Part shown: piece by piece, positions 57,108 through 64,000 of the stretch
Layout of the letters: each line of letters begins with the position of its first letter
How positions within the stretch are numbered: position 1 is the first letter of the stretch
From: Roseiconus nitratireducens
Lineage (GTDB): Bacteria > Planctomycetota > Planctomycetia > Pirellulales > Pirellulaceae
Direction of reading: 5' to 3'
Assembly (NCBI RefSeq): GCF_008629675.1
Contig: NZ_VWOX01000002.1
Coordinates: forward strand, 310,001 to 374,000
DNA length: 64,000 bases
Notes under the pieces: model-generated
Databases searched by the model: none
The model's input: only the letters and a program-made list of their open reading frames with translations
What the model was told of the DNA's origin: nothing
Translations under genes and position numbers: made by a program

Positions 57108-57270
57108 GCCACTTTTGATCAACAGATCCGTGATTTGCGATGCAATGAGCGGCAAGGCGGTAGCCGCCGGTTGATTCGGAAAAAAAGCGTCGCTAGCGCC
57201 ACCGGCTCATTCAAAGTGGCGTTGTTCAGCGAAGCCTCGTCTGATTCGCGTTCTGGCGAGCGTCGCGACG
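57108..57270. repeat. Rearranged composite repeat between nqrF and apbE-nqrM
   Basis: The left part is a reverse copy of the CCGGCGGC element (GATCCGTGATTTGCGATGCA then GGTAGCCGCCGGTTGA). The right part is a direct fragment (TTCAAAGTGGCGTTGTTCAG) followed by a CTGGCGAGCG palindrome. The array sits between two genes that ought to be cotranscribed. Confidence 0.6.
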
Positions 57271-57316
57271 TGTGCCTAGACAAAGCGTAATCGTCTGTCC
57301 GATCGGAGCAGAGAGC

Positions 57317-58672
57317 ATGCATTCCAAACAAACGCGACGAGCGATCCTGTTCGTCGCGTTTCTCATTTTCGGCTTCCAGGGCGCCTTGTTGGTCCCCCCG
57401 GGAACGGTCGCCGCGCAGACGCCTCGCCTGGCGCAAAACAACTCCTCGGTCCGCCAGGTCCGCGAATTCCGCGGACGAACGATGGGGACCACCTACATGG
57501 TCAAGGTCGCGGGGGCCGAGCAGCTCGGTGACGACGAGATCCGCGTCGGCGTCGATGCGGAATTGCGGCGGGTCAACGACCAAATGTCGACCTACCTGAA
57601 ACAATCCGAAATCAGTCAGTTCAATGAGTCTGGTTCGACCGACTGGTTCAGTGTCAGCCCGGAATTCGCCCAGGTGGTGAGCGCGGCTCAAGACATCGCC
57701 CGTCGCACCGAGGGTGCGTTTGACATCACTGTCGCCCCGCTGGTCAATGCCTGGAGTTTCGGACCGGGCGAGCGGACCGGATCCGTGCCCGACCCCCAGA
57801 TGCTGAAGCAGCTGCGGGAGCGTGTCGGCTATCAACACCTGGAGGTGCGTTCCGATCCGCCGGCAATTCGCAAATCGATTCCCGAGCTGCAGATCGATCT
57901 GTCTTCGATCGCCAAGGGCCATGGCGTGGATCGAGTCGTCGAACTGCTGCGATCCAAAGGCGCAGACAGCGTCTTTGTGGAAATCGGCGGCGAAGTCCGC
58001 ACGATCGGTGACAAACCAGGTGGCCCCTGGCGTGTCGGGATCCAGTTGCCCGATGCCGCTCAGGACACCGTCATGATCGCTCACCCCATGGTGCCGGGAA
58101 CCGAAGCCGGAAACGCGATGGCGACGTCCGGAGACTACCGGAACTACTTTGTTGCCGACGGCAAGCGGTATTCCCACACGATTGATCCCCGCACGGGTGC
58201 GCCGATCGAGCATAGCCTGGCATCGGTCACCGTGATTGCCCCGACCTGCATGCTGGCGGACGCCTGGGCGACGGCCATCAATGTGCTGGGAAGGGACACG
58301 GGTCTGGCGACCGCCAAGGAACAGGGCTTGGACGTGCTCCTGGTGTTGCGTGGGGGCGAAACCGGGTACGAGCTGGAAGGCACCGGAACACTGGCCGAAT
58401 ACGCCGTTCAGGACCGATCCGCCGATGCGGGCGGAACCAGCTGGGCGGCGATCATTCCGATCACGATCCTGACCTTCGCCGTGTTTTCAATTCTGCTTTT
58501 TGCGATGGCGATCGGGGTACTGTTCGGACGCAAATCGATCAGCGGGTCCTGTGGAGGACTGGCCAATCAGAAGAATCCCGATGGCAGCACCAGTTGCGCC
58601 CTGTGCAGCAACCCGTCGGACGCCTGCCAGGAACTTCGCGAGAAAATGGCCCAGGAGCAGCGTTCGTCTTAG
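57317..58672 (+). CDS. FAD:protein FMN transferase ApbE fused to NqrM (DUF539) domain
   Basis: A 451-residue two-domain maturation factor. A signal peptide (about 1-34, ending VAAQTP) has no lipobox. An ApbE domain (about 50-360) follows, with GTTYMVKVAG, IDLSSIAKGHGVDRVVELL, EIGGEVRTIGD and HTIDPRTGAPIEHSLASVTV. This enzyme attaches FMN to Thr of NqrB and NqrC in the SGAT motifs. From residue 376 a membrane helix leads into FAMAIGVLFGRKSISGSCGG and Cys412, 427, 430 and 437, the NqrM pattern. NqrM is needed to build the Na+-NQR iron site. ATG 57317 has GGAG 8 bases upstream; the gene follows nqrF by 218 bases. Confidence 0.9.
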   Translation: MHSKQTRRAILFVAFLIFGFQGALLVPPGTVAAQTPRLAQNNSSVRQVREFRGRTMGTTYMVKVAGAEQLGDDEIRVGVDAELRRVNDQMSTYLKQSEISQFNESGSTDWFSVSPEFAQVVSAAQDIARRTEGAFDITVAPLVNAWSFGPGERTGSVPDPQMLKQLRERVGYQHLEVRSDPPAIRKSIPELQIDLSSIAKGHGVDRVVELLRSKGADSVFVEIGGEVRTIGDKPGGPWRVGIQLPDAAQDTVMIAHPMVPGTEAGNAMATSGDYRNYFVADGKRYSHTIDPRTGAPIEHSLASVTVIAPTCMLADAWATAINVLGRDTGLATAKEQGLDVLLVLRGGETGYELEGTGTLAEYAVQDRSADAGGTSWAAIIPITILTFAVFSILLFAMAIGVLFGRKSISGSCGGLANQKNPDGSTSCALCSNPSDACQELREKMAQEQRSS

Positions 58673-59029
58673 ACGGCTGCCAACCAGGTTCCGGTGCCAA
58701 ACGGGTGGTCAGCAGGCCGAGCCTGCTGAATCAGCCGGTTCCAAGGCGGGAGCCTTGGAACCAGGGGCGTTCGCAATTCCGCTGCTGCGCGACGCCTCGT
58801 TCCCGGGCTCCCGCACGCGAACCCACTGTGCTTTCTCGCTCCACCAGGGCCTTCTCACTCCGCCAATCGATCGAAAAGTCGCCGATTGATGTCGGGCAGC
58901 TACAGTCAATGGGCTACGATCGGCAGGCATCGCTACCGTCAGATTTCGATGACCGTGGAACTCAACGTCCCTCGGCACGTCCAACACAAAACGCACCCGT
59001 CTTTCCGACCCGCAACCAGGTGGACATCC
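58673..59029. other. Intergenic region with two strong hairpins
   Basis: The 357 bases after the apbE-nqrM stop contain two perfect hairpins (58710-58728 and 58737-58762), then ~260 bases that should include the promoter of the secreted-protein gene; GGGCTACGAT near 58912 is a possible -10. No gene is seen. Confidence 0.5.
58710..58762. terminator. Double hairpin after apbE-nqrM, probable terminator or REP element
   Basis: CAGCAGGC-CGA-GCCTGCTG (58710-58728) is followed after 8 bases by GGTTCCAAGGC-GGGA-GCCTTGGAACC (58737-58762, 11-bp perfect stem). Neither has a T-run, so factor-independent termination is uncertain, but the position, 38 bases after the last gene of the nqr group, fits a transcript end or an mRNA-stabilising stem. 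Confidence 0.55.
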
Positions 59030-59560
59030 GTGAGTCGATTCAACTACTGTGCTTTGGTTCTGTTTCTTTTGGGGACCACATCGACGTCCGCCCAATCTTC
59101 GACGGCCGAACCGTCCACCAACGGTCCGAATCGCGATTTGACCTTCCAGCTGGTCTGGCTGATCGAATCCGACGATGCGAATCGAATCGAGTACGACGGC
59201 GCGGCGCGGGCCGGATTGTCGGAGCAGGGGTTCGATCGTTTGGTGCCCGCCGGTTCAGCGATGGCACCGATCAGCGTGGGAGAAGGTGTCTCGGTGCGCG
59301 GTGATTCGCGGTACGGTCAGATGTCCGTGACGACGTCCATGTTGAATACCACGGAGCCGGATGAAGTCCAGGTGCGGATCGAACTCAAGACGACGAACCA
59401 GTCGCCTGTTTCGATTCAAACATCGACTCGCGTTCCGCTGGGACGTTGGTTCCTGGTGGGGGCGGCGGATTCACGAGTCGGCATCCCGCTTCATGCCGAC
59501 GATGGGAAACGCAGCGTCGTGATCATGAAAGTACAGCGGGGACCGATCCTGTTGGATTGA
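59030..59560 (+). CDS. Exported protein of unknown function
   Basis: A 176-residue protein. The N-terminus MSRFNYCALVLFLLGTTSTS is a signal peptide with likely cleavage after TSAQS. The mature part is beta-rich: LTFQLVWLIESDDANRIEYD, then FDRLVPAGSAMAPISVGEGV, then VTTSMLNTTEPDEVQVRIEL, and a C-terminal VPLGRWFLVGAADSR. The pattern loosely recalls domains beside secretin-like proteins, but I cannot name a family. GTG 59030 has AGGTGGA 7 bases before it, while the longer ATG start (58886) has a non-hydrophobic leader. Confidence 0.65.
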   Translation: MSRFNYCALVLFLLGTTSTSAQSSTAEPSTNGPNRDLTFQLVWLIESDDANRIEYDGAARAGLSEQGFDRLVPAGSAMAPISVGEGVSVRGDSRYGQMSVTTSMLNTTEPDEVQVRIELKTTNQSPVSIQTSTRVPLGRWFLVGAADSRVGIPLHADDGKRSVVIMKVQRGPILLD

Positions 59561-59627
59561 TTGCCCGTGGTGGAGCTTGATCGGTCAACCCCAATCACTT
59601 CGCCGTCGATCGACAACGGGTAGCGTA

Positions 59628-60341
59628 TTATCGCAACAGATCCCAAAGACGCGGGTCGGAGAGCGATTCGGCGACCAGTAGGGCCCCGGTAAAGTCCTGG
59701 TTTCGGGTGTGCTCATTGGGGACCGCAACCACGAGGGCACCGGACGCCACGCCGGCTGCGCACCCGTTCCCGCTGTCTTCCAGAACAAGCATTTGATCGG
59801 GCGGAATACCAAACCGTTCAATCGCCGTCAGATAGATCTCCGGATGGGGCTTGCCGTTGTTCACGTCATCGCCGGTCAACACAAACGCCAGAGCTTCGCG
59901 CCACGACAGATCGGCAAAGATCACGTCCACCCATTTGCGGCGACTGCTGGTCGTCAGTGCGAATGGAACGTCGCGAGCGTGCAGATAGTCGATCCACGAT
60001 TCCAGTCCCGGCATCGGACGCAATAGCGTCGGCAACAATTCTCCGTACAGCTGATCCGATTCACGGAGCAGGTCTTCCGGAGATTCGTCCAATCGGTGAA
60101 AGGCGATCATTTGCTCGACGGCCGCCGTCCCGACTCGGCCCATCATCCGGGCCTGCAGGTCGGCGCTGTAGCGGTGGCCACGCCGCTGCAGGACCGTGTC
60201 GCCGACCTGCCAGTAAATGCGTTCGGTATCGAATAGCAATCCGTCCATGTCCAACGCGATCCCCGCGAACGCGGTGTCCGCCGTGCGGTCGCTTTCGTCG
60301 GGGTCTCCGATCGGTTCCAATGGAACGCCGGGTGCCATCAT
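59628..60341 (-). CDS. HAD-superfamily hydrolase (beta-phosphoglucomutase-like)
   Basis: A 237-residue phosphatase/mutase. Motif I ALDMDGLLFDTE has the nucleophile Asp, and a helical cap follows. Motif II Thr/Ser is in FALTTSSRRKW, Lys in NNGKPHPEIYL, and motif III LVLEDSGNGCAAG. The cap matches the beta-PGM-like subgroup that works on small sugar phosphates; the substrate is unknown. Two adjacent ATG codons (60341 and 60338) follow AAGGA, and either could be used. It is divergent from the DUF3754 gene with at most ~30 bases between the two starts. Confidence 0.85.
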   Translation of the reverse strand: MMAPGVPLEPIGDPDESDRTADTAFAGIALDMDGLLFDTERIYWQVGDTVLQRRGHRYSADLQARMMGRVGTAAVEQMIAFHRLDESPEDLLRESDQLYGELLPTLLRPMPGLESWIDYLHARDVPFALTTSSRRKWVDVIFADLSWREALAFVLTGDDVNNGKPHPEIYLTAIERFGIPPDQMLVLEDSGNGCAAGVASGALVVAVPNEHTRNQDFTGALLVAESLSDPRLWDLLR

Positions 60342-60371
60342 TGATCCTTGTCGTTGGAAGCGAATCATTCC

Positions 60372-61709
60372 GTGTCAGAATCGGTCGACCGAATTCTTAC
60401 CAGCTGGTCCGTTAGCGGTACAGGGCCGCTGACGCAAAGCCTGGCGGAGCTGAGCACCTCGGGATGGATTGACCCCGACGCGACTCACTGGTCGATCGAA
60501 GCGTTTTTGCCAATCGAATTGCAGACCCTGCGGACCTACCTGGTCGACCGGGCCGCACGGCAAGACGAATTGGGCCACGACGCCCGACAGGTGTTTTTGA
60601 TTGGCGCCGACCGCATCACGGCAGAAGTCGATCACCGCTGTTCCCGCTACCACGCTGAGTTTTCAAAACGCTACGGCACCGTGGATCCCGACAGCGACTG
60701 CAAGGTTCCTCCATCGCTTGAATCGCCTGGCAACGACCAGTTGTCGGCTGAACTGATGCAGTTGGCCGATGAAATCCTGACACGGGCGGCGTATCAAAAA
60801 CTTAGCCAAGAAGACATTGAAAAGTGCGTTGGGGTGGCAAGCCAGTGGGGCGTCCCGTTGAGCGTCGATTTCGACCTGTTTGCGAATCTGGCGGTCTACG
60901 CACGGGGGGACATCATCGGACAGCGTTTCCGACGGCGGCTGAGAAATCTGTATCGCCCCGAGTTGGTCGATGTGCCGATTTATCAACGCCTGGTCGTGCT
61001 GTTTCAGCTTGCCCAGGATCACGAAAGTGGGGAAACCCTGGTCGCCGGTCAATTCCATTTGCGGATCTTCAAGAACATTCCCAAGCAGGACGTGGACATG
61101 CTGCTGCCCGGGACGAAGGTCCGATTGAGCAAGTTTGACCAGGCGAAAGTCATCGTCCCCAGCTTGAGCGGGTGGCTGTTTTCGCTGCAGAAGATTTCGC
61201 GATTTGTCTTGGTCACTTTGGCACTGGCTGCCTACTACTCGACCGCGCTGGTCATCGGTCTTGTCCTGGCGGCGATCGGCTACGTCGTCAAAAGTTGTTT
61301 CAGCTACTTTCAAACGAAGAACCGCTACCTGCTGGATCTGACTCGCAACCTGTACTTTCAAAAACTGGATACCAACGCCGGTGCGGCGTTTCAAATGATC
61401 CAGCAATCGGGACGTCAATCGGCTTGCGAAGGGTTGCTGGCTTACTACGCGATGTTGACGGAAAACGAACCGGTAAGCTCACGCCGTCTGCGGCGGAAGT
61501 GCGAGCGATTGATTCGCGAAGCCATTGACGTCGAAATCGATTTTCAAGTCGAACGCGCCACACAGCTGCTTTCCCAAGTCGGATTGGTCACGGCAACCGA
61601 CGATGCCAAGTGGGCTTGCCGTGATGCCATTGAACCGAGCCAGGACAGAGGCCAATCCGGTGACACGAGCGGAAGCGGCGACATTCAACCGTCGCCAGAA
61701 TCCGCCTGA
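60372..61709 (+). CDS. DUF3754 (TMEM143-like) membrane protein
   Basis: About 445 residues. An N-terminal helical domain is followed by LRIFKNIPKQDVDMLLPGTK near 230, characteristic of DUF3754 proteins such as human TMEM143. Next is a pair of membrane helices (FVLVTLALAAYYSTALVIGL and on). The C-terminal helical part is RQSACEGLLAYYAML and onward. The function of this family is not established. The start is uncertain: GTG 60372 or TTG 60348 are possible. Confidence 0.7.
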   Translation: MSESVDRILTSWSVSGTGPLTQSLAELSTSGWIDPDATHWSIEAFLPIELQTLRTYLVDRAARQDELGHDARQVFLIGADRITAEVDHRCSRYHAEFSKRYGTVDPDSDCKVPPSLESPGNDQLSAELMQLADEILTRAAYQKLSQEDIEKCVGVASQWGVPLSVDFDLFANLAVYARGDIIGQRFRRRLRNLYRPELVDVPIYQRLVVLFQLAQDHESGETLVAGQFHLRIFKNIPKQDVDMLLPGTKVRLSKFDQAKVIVPSLSGWLFSLQKISRFVLVTLALAAYYSTALVIGLVLAAIGYVVKSCFSYFQTKNRYLLDLTRNLYFQKLDTNAGAAFQMIQQSGRQSACEGLLAYYAMLTENEPVSSRRLRRKCERLIREAIDVEIDFQVERATQLLSQVGLVTATDDAKWACRDAIEPSQDRGQSGDTSGSGDIQPSPESA

Positions 61710-61769
61710 CCCGTGGACAGCCCCGGTTCGTCTAATCAGCGGCGCGCTTTCGAACGGTCGGGGCGACGA

Positions 61770-61982
61770 TCAGTTGCCCGGAGACGGTGGCGGTCCCATC
61801 CGTTCCGCTTCCTTCTTCATTTCCGCTTTAAAGTCGGCAATGGCGGCGGCGTCGGCACCATCGGTGACGCTGGTCGCTTGACCGCTTCCACAACCGGCGA
61901 CTCCGGCGATCAGCGCGAGAAAAACATACCCGAATAGTCGCCGGGAAGGATTGCGTCTTTGGTGAGGCAACAAACAATTCAT
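61770..61982 (-). CDS. Very small lipoprotein next to DUF1559 gene
   Basis: A 70-residue protein. A basic start MNCLLPHQRRNPSRRLFG precedes a hydrophobic segment (YVFLALIAGVAGC) ending in a lipobox Cys. The ~36-residue mature part (TSVTDGADAAAIADFKAEMK, then GPPPSPGN) is mostly helical. Small lipoproteins of this kind commonly accompany DUF1559 genes in planctomycetes; their role is unknown. It lies downstream of the DUF1559 gene on the same strand, 130 bases away. Confidence 0.7.
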   Translation of the reverse strand: MNCLLPHQRRNPSRRLFGYVFLALIAGVAGCGSGQATSVTDGADAAAIADFKAEMKKEAERMGPPPSPGN

Positions 61983-62112
61983 GGAGCGGTCCTGTGAACG
62001 ATAGAGGGTCAAGATTGGTACGTTGAAGAATCACGGAGATTTGAAAACGCCATGCTCAGTCCGCCGGCACGCAAAGCGCGCCCGAGCTTGCATGACATCG
62101 ATCGACGGTCCC

Positions 62113-63300
62113 CTAAAGAGATTCGTTGATCACTTCGCGATTGGCGCGAGTTCCGAGCGCCCCCCACAGCCCGTACGGGCTCGGGGCTCCCGGCAGGTAG
62201 TTGTCGGCGCCGCCGTCGGCCGGCAGACGAACCATCGGGTTGTTCGAATTCCCGGCCTCGATCGAATCGGTGATGAAGGTCACCGAACCGTCACAGAGCA
62301 ACACGTGGCACCCGCCTTGGTGACGACTGGCGGGCGGCAAGACTTCGGCATTGGCCCAATTGGTCGAAGTGCAAAACTCTCGGTTCGGCGGCAAGATGGT
62401 GGTGAATGCCGAGAACGGGTTGTAGGCCGACGCCCACCGAAACCCTCGACCGTTGTAGTTGGAGGTTCGCGGCGGTGCCGATGGTCCCCAGAATTGCGGT
62501 CGCTGCGGATCCTTGAATCCCAAGTCCGCGCAGTCATTGGGGTTGTCCAGCGGGTTGGCGCCACCGGCGGAAGCGAGCGGGATGGTCCGCACGTCGTTGT
62601 CGCCCAAGTCGGTCGCGATCTCTCCCATGCAGATGGTGTTGGACAAGCCGTCCAGAATATCGCGGAACGCCAATTGCCGGTGCAGGACAAATGCCCCTCG
62701 GTGAGACGCCCGAGACTGCGCCGAGCGGGTCGCGTTTTCATGCAACCACAACGACAGGGCACCCTGATTGATCAAATATCCCGAATCACCAACGCAGACC
62801 GCGTAGTTGGTCCGGCCCAACGCGGGCAATCCCGTTCCAGGGTCGCTGGGGCAGCGGTAAGTCGGTATCTCCGTCGTCCACGGCTTGTAGTCGATCTCTT
62901 CTTGCGTCGGCCCCATCGCTGGCCACACGCCGTTCTCGTTGCTGGGGTTGGCGATCTGTTCCCACAGCCCTTGTTGCTCGATGAACGGCGTCAGCGAAAC
63001 CAGGATGCTCAGCATCTTGTTGTTGTACAAATCACTTTGCTGGTACCAGTACGATACGAATGCCGGGGAATCATCATCGGTCCCCGCACCCTGCATGGGC
63101 ATCTTTTTGAATGCACTGTGGTAGTTGTGGATCCCCAGACCGATCTGCTTGAAGTTGTTACTGCAACTCATCCGGCGAGCCGCTTCGCGAGCGGATTGAA
63201 CGGCGGGAAGCAGCAAACCAACCAGGATTCCGATGATGGCGATGACCACCAGAAGCTCCACAAGCGTGAATCCTGCGGAAAAAGAACGTCGACGATTCAT
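62113..63300 (-). CDS. DUF1559 protein with prepilin-type N-terminus
   Basis: A 395-residue protein. The N-terminal GFTLVELLVVIAIIGILVG with Glu at +5 after the Gly-Phe cleavage site is a type IV pilin/pseudopilin processing signal. It continues with PAVQSAREAARRMSCSNNFK, the start of the DUF1559 domain. Near the C-terminus is HQGGCHVLLCDGSVTFI, the family's H-x(n)-DG motif. Planctomycetes encode dozens of these; they are thought to form surface or secretion filaments, but the role is unproven. The ATG has TTGGAGCC 7 bases upstream. Confidence 0.9.
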   Translation of the reverse strand: MNRRRSFSAGFTLVELLVVIAIIGILVGLLLPAVQSAREAARRMSCSNNFKQIGLGIHNYHSAFKKMPMQGAGTDDDSPAFVSYWYQQSDLYNNKMLSILVSLTPFIEQQGLWEQIANPSNENGVWPAMGPTQEEIDYKPWTTEIPTYRCPSDPGTGLPALGRTNYAVCVGDSGYLINQGALSLWLHENATRSAQSRASHRGAFVLHRQLAFRDILDGLSNTICMGEIATDLGDNDVRTIPLASAGGANPLDNPNDCADLGFKDPQRPQFWGPSAPPRTSNYNGRGFRWASAYNPFSAFTTILPPNREFCTSTNWANAEVLPPASRHQGGCHVLLCDGSVTFITDSIEAGNSNNPMVRLPADGGADNYLPGAPSPYGLWGALGTRANREVINESL

Positions 63301-63724
63301 AACGGCTCCAATTAAACCTGACTGACGGAAAGTGTTCCGAACCCGCCTTCGGTGTTGTGACGTCGAAGTTCTAGCTGCGAACCGGATCGTGCTCTGTGCC
63401 CATCAGTTCGCCCGGTTTGCCGTTTCGTTCAGGGACGAGAGTAGGTGCCACGGAGCCCCGTTACATCGAGATTGCGGGGCAAACGACAAAGGTTGTCAGG
63501 CCACTTTTCCGCGAATCATTTTCCGGGCCCGTTCACAGGCCGGTTAAAGGTTTGATTCGTCGATCAGGAAACGAAGACCGAATCACCTTCCGGCAACGTC
63601 TCAGTGCCCTGACCGGGCAGAATTCCGCCCCAGGGAGGGCCAATTTGCCATTTCGTAAAAAGTGCTATCCTGTTTCGTACTGCGGGGTGCGTTATCGACG
63701 GGATGTGGAACAGATGAGTGGCTG
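63301..63724. other. Divergent intergenic region before the last gene
   Basis: The 424 bases carry the control regions of the DUF1559 gene (minus) and the last gene (plus). A promoter-like motif lies at 63651-63671. TTTCGTA occurs twice, at 63651 and 63673, 22 bases apart, as direct repeats. No gene or dispersed repeat is seen. Confidence 0.45.
63651..63671 (+). promoter_or_regulatory. Promoter-like motif TTTCGT-N7-GCTATCCT upstream of the last gene
   Basis: TTTCGTAAAAAGTGCTATCCT keeps the TTTCGT block, the 7-base spacer and GCTANNNT of the motifs at 27057 and 37035. It lies 53 bases before the ATG at 63725. Confidence 0.4.
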
Positions 63725-64000
63725 ATGGCCGACAACACGATTCCAATCGCTGTGATTCTGCCGGCGGGTCAGGAGTTCGCGTCTCGATTGATGACCGGGG
63801 TCAATCACTACCGGGATGAGCGTCCCGAGCTCGATCCGCTGGAGCTGCACTACCGCAATGCCGATGACAACCCGTTGGTGCGTGAACGTGTGGACGTCGC
63901 CGGCGCCATTCTGTGGGTGGATCGGAACAGTGCCTGGCCGCCGACGATCGTTGCGCGGGGCGTCAAGGCCGTCAATTGTTGTTTCGACTGGCGGGGCGAA
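63725..64000 (+). CDS. Start of probable sugar-sensing AraC/XylR-type regulator (cut by window edge)
   Basis: Ninety-two codons are present and the gene runs off the right edge. The translation MADNTIPIAVILPAGQEFAS begins a periplasmic-binding-protein-like fold; DVAGAILWVDRNSAWPPTIV and VKAVNCCFDW are consistent with the N-terminal ligand-binding part of XylR/AraC-type regulators common in planctomycetes. The DNA-binding part would be downstream and is not visible, so the regulator call is tentative. Confidence 0.4.
   Translation, partial: MADNTIPIAVILPAGQEFASRLMTGVNHYRDERPELDPLELHYRNADDNPLVRERVDVAGAILWVDRNSAWPPTIVARGVKAVNCCFDWRGE

Overview
The window is GC-rich, densely coded bacterial chromosome. 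It looks like a planctomycete, most likely of the Pirellulaceae (Rhodopirellula-type). The evidence is a DUF1559 protein with a prepilin-type N-terminus next to a very small lipoprotein, a signal peptidase I with a very large insertion, ExbB/ExbD sets with an unusual secreted N-terminus, GTG/TTG starts with poor Shine-Dalgarno sequences, and abundant dispersed palindromic repeats between genes. This assignment is an inference from gene content; no rRNA or tRNA gene was seen.

Layout. 1-1 kb: start of homoserine dehydrogenase (cut by the edge) and a PilZ protein. 1.2-10 kb, minus strand: a Tat-exported sugar isomerase-like protein, then gltD, gltB and a LysR regulator (ammonium assimilation). 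10-13 kb: a small membrane protein and a TPR/HEAT protein. 13.5-19 kb: signal peptidase I, lptB, bioD, an N-carbamoylputrescine amidase and a stand-alone TOPRIM protein resembling only the C-terminal part of GyrB. 19.3-22 kb: an SGNH-like/MBOAT pair for O-acylation of an exported polymer. 22-29.8 kb: two poorly known proteins, a long RecQ helicase, FtsH and a thioredoxin-like ferredoxin. 29.8-31.7 kb: an exbB-exbD-exbD operon. 32.4-36.7 kb: aceE-aceF (pyruvate dehydrogenase). 37-45 kb: an SDR lacking its catalytic Tyr, a coiled-coil secreted protein, a membrane-anchored PQQ-type propeller, MoxR, a Gfo/Idh/MocA oxidoreductase, PII (glnB) and an old yellow enzyme. 45-48 kb: PAS, histidine kinase and STAS signalling genes, then two lipoproteins. 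48.4-50.2 kb: typA/bipA. 50.9-58.7 kb: a complete nqrABCDEF operon followed by an ApbE protein whose C-terminus is an NqrM (DUF539) domain. 59-64 kb: a secreted protein, a HAD phosphatase, a DUF3754 membrane protein, a small lipoprotein, the DUF1559 pseudopilin-like protein, and the start of a probable sensor/regulator gene.

The nqr region is the most coherent system: six structural genes of the Na+-pumping NADH:quinone oxidoreductase plus both dedicated maturation activities (flavin transfer and NqrM) in one polypeptide. Upstream lie a perfect CRP-type palindrome and a second perfect palindrome overlapping a sigma70-like promoter. Nitrogen metabolism also recurs (gltBD with LysR, glnB, agmatine pathway amidase).

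The intergenic space carries at least four repeat families: a ~210 bp MITE-like element with 16 bp terminal inverted repeats, a CTGGCGACGGTAGC-type palindrome, a ~80 bp element with a CCGGCGGC core, and a single long REP-like hairpin. A shared promoter-like motif, TTTCGT-N7-GCTANNNT, occurs upstream of ftsH, the SDR and the last gene.
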